64,000 nt of DNA. Origin: Amblyomma americanum (taxonomy: Eukaryota > Arthropoda > Arachnida > Ixodida > Ixodidae). Position numbers and translations under genes: made by a program. Location: positions 91,086,757 to 91,150,756 of the forward strand of contig NC_135498.1 in the NCBI RefSeq assembly GCF_052857255.1. Reading direction: 5' to 3'. Positions within the stretch are counted from its first letter, which is position 1. Each line of letters begins with the position of its first letter. Under the pieces are notes generated by a model. The model was not told the origin of the DNA, did no database searches, and was given only the letters and a program-made list of their open reading frames with translations. Below are positions 43,400 to 54,889 of the stretch, piece by piece.

Positions 43400-45060
43400 C
43401 TATGGCGCCTACATCGTCCATCGACAGGCGAGGCAGCAAAGCACGGCCGGAGGCGGAAGTTCGCTGCCGATGAAGTACGCGATGCGAGACATCGCAACGC
43501 AGCGAAACGTGCGAAGCGAGCTGCTGCAACGAAAAACATTCACCCTAGTAGTAGTAGCACAAGTAGTGGTGTTTATTTAAAAATAAATGAAGGAACGGAA
43601 GGAAAGAATTGTTGCCAGCCGCGGCAATTGCTATCTCATATCTTAAGCACCCGAGCAGCAGCCAGCGGAAGTAAAAGGGAAAGAATAGTGAGAAGTATAG
43701 AGGGAAGCGATAGCAAGAAAGGACAGGGGAGAGCTTTGTATACTATTTGAAAAATACATAAGGTAGTCAAGTCGGTGCCGCTCGCACAATAATGTTCAGG
43801 CTCTGCTTCACCCTCAAGACCCCGAAAACAACTCAGCGACAAGCCGTGGTCTCGCATAGAGCTGTGCACGGGCTCGGGCCCCTCTGAAGACCTTTGACCC
43901 GTGCTCAGGCCGGGCCAGGTTAAATTTGTCTTGGACGGGCCGGCCGGGCTTCACGATAGCGAGTATACGGACAGCCTTGTTCAAAAGTTTAGAGCCCAGA
44001 GGGTTTGTTTCTAAGCCGTGTAGTGGGGCTCCTGCAGCGTTCGTGGAATGCCGACCCCTTTGGAGGGGGCAGGACTGGAAATGTTACCTTCAGGAGATTT
44101 GGAAAACTGGGAATGGCATTACCAGCCACACGGTACAAGTCGGGAGAAAACCCCGAGGGCTCTAAACTGGTCAAAGGCTGCATCATATGCGGGAGTGCGA
44201 ATATAGCCATGATGCTCTGGATTTCTTGCATGCACAGCAGGAAGTGTTTTGTGTTTAGACCATCCAGGAGGGAATGTGCAAGGATGGCAGGAAAGTACAA
44301 ACGCTAACAACAAACCAACAAAAACTAGTTTGTTCTCGAAACGGCAGCACCTACTGCCTTCTCTCTTGTCCGTCTACCCGGTAGGAGTTACTCGCTCCGG
44401 TCCATCTCCGGCAGAGTAGACGGACAATAGCCACGGGCAAGATCCAAGCCCCCCCCCCCCAAATGAATAGGGGTAAAATAATGCCACCGGCGCCTACAAA
44501 GCGGCTCCTACTCTTCCAGCACAAGCTTAGTTGTTCTGTTGAACCGTTATAGTTTGTCAGGAAAGAGAACACAGCACCCTTCCTTGCCGTGAATAGCAGA
44601 AGCAGGGAAGTCGTCGCCACATCTGCATTCGAAGGAGAGCGCCCTGCTGTCGCTTATTTGCTGGCTTATCCTCTGACAAGCCAAAAAGTGCGCCGGCCGT
44701 GGTACGCTATCCACCGCTTACGACACCACGCCTCTCACTTTCGTTCGCACTTTAAACGTTTCACTTCTTGCTAAAAAAGTATAAGTCGTTCCGGCCACCA
44801 GACCAACCAGCAAAATATCAGCGCTGCCGGATTCGTAATGCAAGAACCCCACACTTGCCTCAAGTCATCATCACTGGACGACTTGTTCTTGGATAGTAAC
44901 TTAGAGTGATAATTCTATACCTATATGGGTTGTGTGGGTATATATTCACAAACTGTCATGAGTAATGCGAGGTCAAAATTTAGATGTCATTTAACTTAAA
45001 CTCATTTTCCTTAAATTATCTCTTTCTGTGTCGTCGTCGCTTTGCAGGTGGGGCGGGGCT
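43400..45060. other. No supported gene
   Basis: Contains a poly-C tract (44449-44460), GC-rich CGGGCTCGGGCC words near 43870, and a weak inverted pair (AGTTTAGAGCCC near 43987 and GGGCTCTAAACT near 44158). Confidence 0.45.
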
Positions 45061-45061
45061 T

Positions 45062-45190
45062 AACTCAAAACCAGGGGCCGTATTCCGAGTTTGTGTCTTA
45101 ATAAAAAGCGTCTTAATCTGCCGCAGCGGCCGCAACTCATTGGTCAAAACACCGGAAGCGGATGTCGGTTCGGTTGTGCCTGTGAGCGGC
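45062..45190 (+). repeat. Small dispersed element, copy 1
   Basis: GGGGCCGTATTCCGAGTTTG, then an ATTGGTCAAAACACCGGAAG block. Both blocks recur in reverse at 46537-46670. Confidence 0.65.
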
Positions 45191-45194
45191 GGCA

Positions 45195-46535
45195 GGATGT
45201 CATTGCGTTGCAGTTGCCGCAGCGAAACGTCCAGCGGCGCTATTGCTCTTTGCCGACAAACGGAACGAGTCCAATGCGAGAGAAGAAACATTCAACCACA
45301 AGTTTAGCTGCCCATCGAATTCCACTGTGAAGTCGTAATATAAAAAGCCGCTTTATTTGCCCAATGGACTTCGACAAATAGAAACAACAATTCAGACACT
45401 CTATTCTGTACCGTAAAGGCCGGAGATGTACTTAACGAAGAAAATATTGCATGCAACTGCGCATCGCTTTTCAGTGACAGAAGGCGGCCGCTACAGTCGT
45501 CGATCACCTATCGCAAATGAAAGGCAGCTAGCTTGTTCGCATAACACGGCGTTTTGCATTTATCTTGAGGGTAAAAGGAAAAGGAAAATTTTTGCCATGC
45601 ACTCACTAACTGCACGATGTGCGCTCCGTGCCGTGCCGAACCAAGACGCCGTGATTACTGCCGTCTGCAACATCGCTGAACGAATTTGGCGCTGTCATCT
45701 GATGGTCGAGCAGACAGTAATTTACCTTTTTCATTCCTTTATGCAGGCACTGAAAGAACCACAAGATGCCGCTGAAAGGTTTCTAATTTTTCTAGCACCA
45801 ATAAATAAAGGGATGAGCTTAAAAAAATTTTCTGTGTTTCTCTTGGCTGACAAAGTTTTCATAGGTTCGCCAAGGTACGAAGCGCTGGCATGCCCACGCC
45901 GACTCCTGAAAACTAACTTGAAAGCTAACTCGCGAGCTCAGTGCAGAGCCACACTACCACGGCTGTCGAGTACCGTAACGGCCCGGGCGCCGAAAAACTA
46001 CCTTTGGCATGTCAAACGCGTCGGTGTAGCAGCGCGTCGCTGGCGACTGACCATCCGTGCACATGAGCGGTTTCACGCTGGCAGACGTTACATACGATAA
46101 CGATGCAGGACGCTTCAACAGCTAATAGGCAGTTCAAGATTAGGAAATGCAAATTCTCGCGCAGTGAAGGTAAGTAGTCTGCGGGTCATTATGCTTTATG
46201 TTACATCATTCAACATACGCAGACGAGACAATCCCGGTGATAGTGGCGCCATCCGGTTTGAATGAAGAGAACAATTTCTACCACAAACCGGTGCTCGTTA
46301 GGCCTAGAAGCTACGGAATCGTCCAGCGATATAAAAGACAGGCCAAATGTATCGTCCATCCAATTTGTTATAGGCAAGACAAGACGGAAAGAAAGTCCCG
46401 TACCCTGTTTATAGCCAGTGCACATGTCAAAAAACGCAGTAACACCGGCGAGTTCACTTCGAAGCGAGTGGCTGCGCTTTAGAGCGTGCCGCCATGTTTG
46501 CTGTCCTTGAGCATCTGCTTCTAGAGGAGCGTACG
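45195..46535. other. No supported gene
   Basis: A plus-strand open frame of 224 codons (45426-46100) has no domain I recognise, and its composition looks like read-through of non-coding DNA. I do not call it a gene. Confidence 0.35.
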
Positions 46536-46536
46536 C

Positions 46537-46670
46537 TTCCTTTTCGTTGCATCCGAACCACCACATCCGATTCCGGAGTTTCGACCAATCAGGTGTAGCC
46601 GTTGCGGCTGATTACGGCGCTTCTTATTATGACACAAAGTCGGAATACCGACCCAGGGCCGGGCCCGTAG
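46537..46670 (-). repeat. Small dispersed element, copy 2
   Basis: Reverse-complement relative of 45062-45190 (GGTCGGTATTCCGACTTTGT, and GATTGGTCGAAACTCCGGAA). Confidence 0.65.
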
Positions 46671-46674
46671 ACGA

Positions 46675-47555
46675 ACTTAACTACTTCCCTTATTATAATC
46701 GAATCGATGAAATTAAACACAGCTTTTTCCCTCGTACAATAGTGACCGTGCTTGGAATATGTTACCGGACTCATTCCGCTCCCTTCCGTTAAACGAATTT
46801 ATTGATGCAATTGCCACATATATTCGCACATTTGATTAAGCTCGCTGAATTATAAGTATATTTCTGCTTTGTTGGAGTCCTTTTGTTTTCTTGCTTGTTT
46901 TATTGTACTATGTATTTATCTCGCATTATGTATGTGCAGCTCCCAATGCTGTTATATAAAACCGAATAGAGCTGCAGTACATAAAAATAAAGAAAAAACT
47001 AGGTCTCCAGCTTTATCTACTGTTTGTGTATAACCTCTGCGGGCTATGATTTGCATTAGACAAAGAAAAGTTTAGTCCGCGAAACAAGCAGAGCTTGCGC
47101 GGCAGTGGCCGTATCTAAGGCTATTAGGCAGGTGTTCTTGTGGTTTCTAGCGTTAGTTTCGCAGTAATTGTTGACGTTTGCCTTCGAGGTGCTTGTTTGG
47201 AGGTACACGGGCGACATGGCCATGGCAGTGTCAGGGTTTAAAATTACTTAAATGTGCAGGAGTGTCACCTCGCTCACGTAAAGACCAAAACTTCAACGCC
47301 GCAGCGTGAATACTGTGAGAATGGCCGCGACAGCGCAACTCCATTACTCCGTTGCTAAGAAGGTGGACTTGTGATCGCTTAGTGAGCGCGCAAATGGACG
47401 CTGAGCCGGCATCCAAACTGTATGCTGCCCAGCATCCTGGCCGTTGTGTGCCGACTCGTCCCAGATTTATATCGATATTTAATAGATTTATGACCATTGT
47501 ATCAATCCATGTTCAGAGAAGGAAGCGACCAGCCAACCAATGATTGTATGTGCAA
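46675..47555. other. No recognisable feature
   Basis: AT-rich in part. No coding or repeat content could be supported. Confidence 0.45.
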
Positions 47556-47559
47556 CCGA

Positions 47560-48320
47560 TGATTCGGACATCGATGTTCTGGCGTACACTCTCCGTCAAA
47601 CTGGAAGCAAGCGCCAGGGAAACTGCCGGCGCAAATGGAGCCAACCTGGCTTCAGTTTGGAGGTGACTTTCAAGACAAAGCTAATACCCAATCATTTGTG
47701 TCTTTACCAGGAGTTGAGACCAAACGACATCCATAAACGGCTAGAATTTGGAAACCGATACCTGACTCAATGCGGCTAAAACCCGGAATTTCTCCGCAGA
47801 GTTCTCTGGACTGATGAGCCCCAATTTTGCAGGGATTCGAATCTCAATTTGCACAACACTAGACCAGGTACTTGTAGCCATTGGTGCGACCAGAACCCAC
47901 AGTGAGCATAAGAACCAGGCAACACGGTCTGAAAATGTTTGGTGTGTCAATTATAACGGCCGTATTGTTGGTAAACCTTAGTGGAAAGAAGTACGCACAC
48001 TGCGTTATAAAGGACAGCGCTTCTGAATTTACCTCACAGTTGCCCCTGGTTGTGTTGAATAAGCAGTCGTTTCAGCATGACGGAGCCCACCGCGTTTTTC
48101 TTCTTCTTCATCGGCTCGGCAGTCTTGATCGCCCAACTCATCGCCCTTGGATTTCTCACTCTGGAGATATGTTAAAAATGAAGCTTTCAAGACGGAAATA
48201 GACAGCCTCGAAGATATGAAGTAGCTCGTAAGATTATCACTTGAAGATATTCAAAGATAGATTATTTTATCTGCTGTGAACGCCATAAAAGTCCGCCTTC
48301 TTCTGTGCATCGCAGGGATT
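47560..48320 (+). pseudogene. Tc1/mariner-superfamily transposase remnant
   Basis: The remnant reads across frames: QELRPNDIHKRLEFGNRYL, then NPEFLRRVLWTDEPQFC with the DE of the first catalytic region. RDSNLNLHNTR, LSGKKYAHCV and QSFQHDGAH (second catalytic Asp region) follow. SPNSSPLDFSLWRYVKN and TEIDSLEDMK close the series, where the third acidic position falls. The order matches the DDE_3-type transposases frequent in arthropods. Stops and frame changes show it is dead. Confidence 0.75.
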
Positions 48321-48324
48321 GCAA

Positions 48325-49040
48325 TTCGAGCACATCTAGTAAAATTGCATGTTGTCGTCCTAAATAATATTTTATACGTCGGGGAGCGCCCAATTCGGGC
48401 TGCAACTAAGTGAAGCTTTGAAATAATAATTTTTTTAGGACTCGCAACTGCTAAACACTTGTGGTCAAAATTTTCTTATCATGGACTACAGTTCTTACAA
48501 CTGAGACGCGTCTGCTCCCGCACGCGTTGAGGAATTTGATAAGAAGCAATGTCGCGTTAGAATGCCAAAGATATTTTCAGCCACGTATCGTTCTCGTTAA
48601 TTTAGCAGTCATGCTGACACAATGTAAAAGAAATAAACGCTTAACACAAATTAAGCAATGCACGTCATGAAACCGGCACCCTTAAACAGAAATCTATCTG
48701 CACGCTGTCGCAAAAACATGCCCTTGTTCCTTTAGCGAAGATAGAGTGATGAGAAAGAAAAAAAACCCTGCTTCCAGGGGTAACTGCACAGGCAGAGCGA
48801 GTGGCGCAATTCCAGTGCCTATCAGGGTTATCAAATTCGAGGGCCACGTAGTTGGCGCTCACTAGCCTTTTTCTTGCGCCGAACGAACACGGTCTGAGCT
48901 CGACGTCGGGGATTGCTAACCTGGAACATTATCCCATCAAATTCGAATCGGCCGCTTCAGTCATCGCAACATGTCAACGCCGGATGTTACGTTTGCACTA
49001 GACTTCTTGCGCTACTCATGCGCTGAGTTTCAGTTTGGTT
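48325..49040. other. No recognisable feature
   Basis: No supported coding or repeat content. Confidence 0.45.
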
Positions 49041-49041
49041 T

Positions 49042-49135
49042 TTTTATGGGGTTTAAAGTCCCAGAGAGACTCAGGCGGCGAGGGACGCCGCGCGCAGTGG
49101 AGGGCTTCGGATAATTTCGATCACCTGATGTCGTT
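49042..49135 (-). mobile_element. Second-family SINE, 3' fragment
   Basis: GGGGTTTAAAGTCCCAGAGAG, then GGCGAGGGACGCCG and GATAATTTCGATCACCTG. This is the reverse complement of the family's 3' end. Confidence 0.75.
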
Positions 49136-49139
49136 TAAA

Positions 49140-50250
49140 CAGAAGCTGAAACGGTTTTCAATTTGTATGAAATGCAGTGAATGGGAAGAAGGGACCTCGT
49201 AAATGCTGTCTGTCAATTTTCCATGAGTCTCTCAGTAAAAACCGCTGAAACTGCTCATTAAAAACAAGCCGCCGACACGCCTTCGTCGCTTCCGGGAGCG
49301 CCGTGTGGGGGGCCCCAAAAGAGGAGAACTGGCGGAAGTGACGCGAGCCGCGGAGAGTCTGCCGGCTGTCTGGCTTTGCTCACATATAAAGTCCCTCTTT
49401 CTTATCACTGGAGTCCCATGGACCTCGGGAATCTTCAAATAAACCATAAAATGAGAGCGAGAAACGTTTTTTTTCGATATGTCCAAAGTTTGCGGTTTCG
49501 ATTCGCTAAGACGCCGACAATGCGTCATAAAAGAAAGGAAAAGTGGTTTGTAGATATTTTTTTGCGCTGCGAAATTCAAAGCATGAGCTGATCTAAAGAA
49601 ACCCTGTCATGTCTGACAACGAAGCACTGCTTTACCTGGCCACTTGTTAACGCAAATATATTTGTTCCCCCTAACAAGGAGGTCATCATGCGGTGCGGAA
49701 TTGATGTCCACATTTGAAAAACTGGTCCCCTGTTATCTTGAGAGTTAGATCCGGGTCGCGAGAGCCAAGAGGTGCAAAGCACGCAGAATCAGATAAATGA
49801 TAAGTGTCGCCCTCTCCGGGGGTCCAGCGGGTTGGATCTTTTCGGTTTTGAGTGAGTGGCTTGCATATGGAGTCACTGACGTGATTATATTGGTGAGCGC
49901 ATAGCGTAAGCAGTAAGAGCTAGGGGAGGCGGTGCTGATATGATAAGACATATCCACGCCTTTTCGCAGTGCTGAATGGTATCCCACACTGACATCAGTA
50001 GTATAGAGCACATACCGAGCCAAATATGGCCGCGCAAAAAAAAACTGGTGGTCGCGAACACGCTGACATTCATGTCGTCTCTCGTCCTGGACGTGTACAA
50101 GAAATGGATAATGTCGGGTCAAGGCAGCCTGAAGATGCGAATTTGCCTGTCCGGCTGATTAGCATAAATGATAGCGGGCCGGGAGGAGTCAGCCCGAGAG
50201 CAAGGAGTTGGCGGAGGGAGGGGTTGACACAGCGATATCAGTTGTTTCAG
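49140..50250. other. Upstream region of the zinc-finger gene, nothing certain
   Basis: A TATA-like ACATATAAAG lies near 49380. A pyrimidine-rich splice-acceptor-like TTGTTTCAG ends at 50249. Neither is proven to belong to the zinc-finger gene. Confidence 0.35.
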
Positions 50251-50257
50251 ATTACGC

Positions 50258-51457
50258 ATGCGAGTCAAGCTTAAAATCGCAGCCGCAGCAGCGTTGTGGC
50301 AACTTCTGCAAGATCACCAGCTTGCGTTGAGACTCCCTGCGCTCTTCGTGGTCATTACTGCTACAGAGAGCGAGGACAGGCAGCGAGCTTTTTCTGCGTG
50401 GTGCTTTGCGCACGTTCGAAGAGCATCAGCCATAGACTTTCCCCAAGCAGCATCCTCAAGCAGGCGTCCGGGTCCGGAGATGAACATCGCGGAATTCCAG
50501 CGAGCAGACTTGTTCTTGTGCCAGGTTTGTCCCGAAGCATTCACTCCAGGCATGGCGGCCCACTTGGCCATCCACTGTGATCGCAAGCCGCACCTGTGCG
50601 TCGTGTGCGGCCACCAGTTCGCTCTTATCTCCGAGCACAGCTTGCATATGAGTGCGCACAATGACAGTGACCACCTCAGCTCAAACAGCATCGTCGAGAG
50701 TGCCGCAACGCAGTCCGCTCAAGCTTCCATTATCGGTGAATCAAGCATCAGGCGTTCCCCTACAACCGGGTACCTTTCGGCGAATCGGGAGCACGTCGAT
50801 ATGGAGGGGCCTCAAAATGGCGACAGCAGACGCTGTGTCGTCCATGGCTTCCAAACGTCTCGCGGCTTGAATTTCGAAAAACGCGCCAATGAAAACACGT
50901 ACAGAGACGTTGCGGACAACGGCACCCTCGCTCAGTACAATGCTGACGTCGGGCCGCGTGCTTTTCCGTCACTGCCCCGCTGTCCCGAGTGCGAACATCC
51001 ATTCTTGGACAAGGACAAGTTGTGGATGCACAGGATGTGCGCGCACTATGTGCAGGCCTACACCTGCCAGTTCTGCATGAGGTGCTTCGAAGAGCCGGCA
51101 GCTTTGGAGCAGCACCTGGCGGCTGTGCACCGTCCGAAGCTGGCGCCTTCCTGCTCTTCCGGGCTCGGCCGGAGCTTGGGAGGCGAAGTAGCAGTCGCAG
51201 AAAGATGCACGAATATGGCAGGCGATAGCCTGGAACAGCTGGGCACCGTCGCATTAACACCGGGCTACGAGGCTCCACCATCGCTGTCGGCAGTGCTGCG
51301 CGAAGTGCAGGATGACACGCTGAATCACCTTTTGTACGACCTGCAGCGTGTGAATAGCGCTGACCTGCAAGCAGCCAGTTTCCCATTCACTGAGGCACCG
51401 GCAGCCGACTTTAATTCGCCAGTCAGTGACACCTCTTCGCACACGTGGTTTAAATAG
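50258..51457 (+). CDS. C2H2 zinc-finger protein
   Basis: A probable nuclear DNA-binding protein; target and partners unknown. The frame holds 399 residues from the first ATG. Four C2H2 fingers are visible: C88/C91/H102/H106 (a short finger with 10 residues between the pairs), C114/C117/H130/H134, C242/C245/H258/H263 and C270/C273/H286/H291. The two pairs are separated by about 105 polar residues without recognisable domains. The C-terminus is acidic and Ser-rich. The ATG at 50480 (MNIAEFQRADLFLCQVC) is a likelier start. It lies just after AG-ending acceptor-like sites (CCCAAGCAG, CTCAAGCAG) at about 50450-50465, and the upstream 74 residues are low in structure. The frame is then the last exon of a longer gene or a single-exon gene. 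An AATAAA follows 244 bp after the stop. Confidence 0.8.
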   Translation: MRVKLKIAAAAALWQLLQDHQLALRLPALFVVITATESEDRQRAFSAWCFAHVRRASAIDFPQAASSSRRPGPEMNIAEFQRADLFLCQVCPEAFTPGMAAHLAIHCDRKPHLCVVCGHQFALISEHSLHMSAHNDSDHLSSNSIVESAATQSAQASIIGESSIRRSPTTGYLSANREHVDMEGPQNGDSRRCVVHGFQTSRGLNFEKRANENTYRDVADNGTLAQYNADVGPRAFPSLPRCPECEHPFLDKDKLWMHRMCAHYVQAYTCQFCMRCFEEPAALEQHLAAVHRPKLAPSCSSGLGRSLGGEVAVAERCTNMAGDSLEQLGTVALTPGYEAPPSLSAVLREVQDDTLNHLLYDLQRVNSADLQAASFPFTEAPAADFNSPVSDTSSHTWFK

Positions 51458-51700
51458 TCTTTCACCACTTCAACTTTCTATGCAGACAGCAGCGGAAGGA
51501 GGCCTGTGTGTTTTTCTCCCTTTAGGTTGTGCAGCTGAAGAATCGTTGTTCGCCGCGCTAAAGGTGTCGACCGGTTGCTTATCCCCGAATTTCTTTCTCA
51601 CTATGAAAAGAATTTCAAGTTACCTGAAAAGGTTCTTTTGATGCTTCTGGCACTGGAACAACCTGCATGCAGCCCTGTCTTCTGTGTATGGTCGCGCTGA

Positions 51701-51706
51701 AATAAA
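51701..51706 (+). terminator. Poly(A) signal of the zinc-finger gene
   Basis: AATAAA 244 bp downstream of the zinc-finger stop codon, on the same strand. Confidence 0.5.
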
Positions 51707-51988
51707 TGTAAAACAGATGCAAGCACGCCATGTTAATTTGCTGCGTTTCTTGTGCTCAGTTTATCTTCACTCGTCTCAACGGTTGGCTCTTCTCTACATT
51801 TTGCTGTCTGAGAGGGAGAATCGTGGACACAGGGACCATGTGTACTATCTGCAAATGAAGCGCGAGAAGAAAATTATTGCGGCGGATCAACCTGCCGCTG
51901 CGGCAGTCCTCGCTGCAAGCGTCTTGCCGCAGGCGGCCCACCGCGCGCGAGTTTCCGCCAGGGTGTCCGTACCTTTATGATGTGGACA

Positions 51989-52095
51989 CCCTGGTTATGG
52001 TGCTCGGCTCCTGACCCAAAAAACGCAGGTGTGATCCCTGCCACTGCGGTCGCATTTCGATGGAGGCGAAATGCTGGACACCCGTGTGCTGTGCA
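51989..52095 (+). mobile_element. Second-family SINE, 5' fragment
   Basis: Head remnant (GTTATGGTGCTCGGCTCCTG, then ACTGCGGTCGCATTTCGATG) ending at CCCGTGTGCTGTGCA. The 3' half is missing where Penelope-like sequence begins. Confidence 0.75.
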
Positions 52096-52109
52096 TGAGA
52101 CATCGGTTG

Positions 52110-52585
52110 AGAGAAAACTGACACCAACCAATATAATTGTTTAACTTTACCCAACGTTTCGGGGCCAACTCGGTCCCGTCTTCAGGGGTGACTAAAGTGT
52201 GCCAGCAGCAGCAGAGGGTTGCTGCCTTTGCTCTCCCTTTGTTATCACGTGGCGCATTCCACTAACATACGCGGAGGGGAGCGTTACTGGAGTCCTATTC
52301 ATGCCTCCTTTGTGAGCCGGATGTGCCATGACTCCACATGTCGCCTCTTGAACAGGTTTGGCTCCAGGGCCAAGGCGTTCACCTCCTCGAAGGCTATCCG
52401 GTTGTCGGCGCGCTCGCAGTGTTCGGCGAAGGGGTGGGATTCCGAGTTCATTAGCCCGATGTCATTTTTGTGTTGCCGGATTCGTTGGTGGAGGCTTTTG
52501 TTTCGCCAATGTATGAAGCAGGGCATTCTGAGATGGGATTTTGTCAGAGTGCCCGTCTTCATACATCGGCGAAACAAATAAACTC
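52110..52585 (-). mobile_element. Penelope-like element, 3' part with GIY-YIG domain
   Basis: On the minus strand a frame reads SYIGETK, and after a one-base shift SLHQRIRQHKNDIGLMNSE, then HPFAEHCERADNRIAFEEVN and RRHVESWHIRL. This is the GIY-YIG endonuclease end of Penelope-like retroelements. Downstream, CTGAAGA and GAAAC flank a GC-rich stem (52156-52185), followed by CGTTGGG. An imperfect inverted repeat with 32-bp arms (52497-52575) overlaps the YIGET codons, suggesting a rearranged 5' junction. The reverse transcriptase is absent. Confidence 0.75.
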
Positions 52586-52599
52586 CACGAAAGAAATAG

Positions 52600-54000
52600 T
52601 TAATTTTGCGGTCGAGTCTTCCTATTGACTGACAGGCTTCGCGTCACAAGCCAAAATTAATGGCTTAGGCGAGCCTAATTTCTGGAATTGTATCTGTAGA
52701 TTTATGAATAAAATTATTATTATTACAACAACGTGCTGACTCATTTTAGCAGTGCTTACACATAACAATGAAATGTTATAAGTGCAGGGAACATATATGC
52801 TTGCAGTAATATTTTCGGGCTCAACTCGTACCTGTCTCAGTTTTGACTCACGTATTAGCTCAAATAACTCACGCACACAACAGCATAAGCATATGGCCTC
52901 TCATCCAATAGTGCCTTGAAGGTTTGTCTTGTATGTTTGTTACTCAGTAATATCGCCATAAGTTGCCGACTAGAAAATATAACTAGAATTTTAAAATAAC
53001 TGTTAGTGATGGTGAGGAAGGGCAGGATAACTTATGAAATTGAGGACGAGGGTGAGGGAGGCCATGAATTCCAAAGTGAAGGTGACGAAGGAAAAGTAAA
53101 AATGAGGGCATTTGCCCACCTCTGGTAGGGACTGCAACAGAAGCTCCCTTGCCACGCCTTTAGCGTAGTTTTGGCATAGCGGGACAGGGGTACGGCAACA
53201 CGTTGCCAGGCTTGCCTAGCCACGTTTTCTGTGTAGCAGTTACCGCAGTTACAGTGTTTACCGTACGGTAGTGCTAAAACTCGCTTACCGAGAGACGCGC
53301 TAAACTCAAATTTTAGTGTCTTAGCAGAACGTGTTCAAAATCTCGGCCTCTGTTAGCGTTTATCGCATGCCCACTGGGCATCATGCTATGTTTAGCGTAC
53401 GCTATCCCTTTCCCCACGCTTTGCGCTCCGAAGCGGCAACTCCATCATGAACACTCCCTCGCATATTTGCAGAGCGCCTGCGCGCCCAGCGCCGCGCCGC
53501 GACAGGCGTACAAAAGGGGCATGCATTCCGTGATGCTCCTCGTGCTCGCTGGTTCCCCCCTCTCGAGCCAGTGACTCTACTCGAGCCTATGGAAAGAATT
53601 TCAAGGCATGAACAAAAGGGGTTTGGGGGGTGGGGGGGCACTGAAAGGAAAACTTTAACCGCGAAGAAAAAGGGGGGAGCCTGAAAGAAGTCCATGCCAT
53701 GAAAAAAAAAAACAACGTCCCCCTGAGCCCCGCGGTACTTTTATTCCCGCAAGTCGCAGATCAGGTGCTTCATGTTTCGATGCCAGATGCCACGGCTAGC
53801 AAGATCTTTCTTCCATTGTTTATTTGATGACCATGGATTTTTTGGCGCAAGGGCGTCTCTGGCCAAAGAGGGCCATGGCACAAGATATTTTTCGATTACT
53901 CAAGGTGGGGTCAAAGACCCATTTCGCTAGCATTTCCCCCTTACTAGCCGAGCAACAGGCCAGGGGAAAGCTTGTACTAGAGTCAGTAAATAAAAATTTA
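52600..54000. other. No supported gene
   Basis: Short frames only. A purine-rich stretch lies near 53030-53110, and a short frame MHSVMLLVLAGSPLSSQ near 53520 is too small to support. Confidence 0.45.
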
Positions 54001-54005
54001 GTGAT

Positions 54006-54054
54006 GCAGGAGCAGGGATGGTTTGCTGATGCAGCAAACCATCCCTGCTCCTGC
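54006..54054. repeat. Perfect 23-bp hairpin
   Basis: Arms 54006-54028 and 54032-54054 are exact reverse complements around a 3-base loop (ATG). They contain GGAGCAGGGATGGTTTGCTG. Confidence 0.95.
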
Positions 54055-54239
54055 GTGACAGTGAGGTTGTCTATCTTGACCTAACATAGTGCACGTGCCT
54101 TGTGGCTTTAATGTTTGGTTGTTGCCTGTTCGCTTATATTTGCCTGTTTGCTGTGATTAAACTTTAGTTGAGAGTCAGCGCTTGTCCTGTGTTTTTCTAC
54201 CCTCTAGTCCCCGTTTTCCGCGCTGTTATTTTTTAAATA

Positions 54240-54885
54240 TGAAAATAAGTACATTCAGAACATGCGAAAAGCGATATAGGCGTAATTAAGTACTATATAT
54301 ACATCCTAGCAATCAATTTATTTGACAGTTCATCGTTAGTGTACATGACAGCTCTAGAAGTATAGTCTAAAGCCACCAGCTACGACGCTATCGGACTTAC
54401 GGCTCACGCGTCGTAGACAATTTTCTCCGGGATATAGTGCATTTCTATGAAACGAGCGCAAAACTTTCGTTCTCTGAGTTTTTATTTTCTTCCCGTTATC
54501 ATTAACCTGTAATTTAATCGCGAACCATGAGACATACGAGAGAAGGTCATCAGAGTACTTCCTTCTGGATTTAAAACCAGAAATGCTATACTTAGTTGTG
54601 AGGAATGGAAAAGTGATTCCTCATTTTAAATGTTTTCATCGAGCCGAGATTGTGATGAACAAAGCCGGTCGTGGTGATGAAAAATCAGTGCGCATGTGTA
54701 CTGTGTGGGAGATAGGCAGCTTAAGCATCTGCATTTTGTTTTCTTTGATTTTGGTGCTGCGCTCACTATGAACCAGCGGGCTACATTGCACCGCTGCAGA
54801 TGCAGGCGTGGAGCCAGCGGTAGGGTAGTCGCACCTCTAGCGGCGGCGGGCGGCATAACCCCCCTCCAGACCGGTCGTGCATAGA
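54240..54885 (-). repeat. ~0.65-kb unclassified repeat, copy 2
   Basis: Reverse-complement copy of 40105-40790, slightly shorter at the GC-rich end. Confidence 0.8.
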
Positions 54886-54889
54886 CAGC

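Noticed and set aside
45426..46100. 224-codon plus-strand ORF as a protein gene
   Set aside because: No domain, signal or repeat support and no second copy; composition looks like chance.
53518..53574. Tiny secreted-peptide ORF (MHSVMLLVLAGS...)
   Set aside because: Seventeen codons, no conserved copy and no splice sites supporting it.
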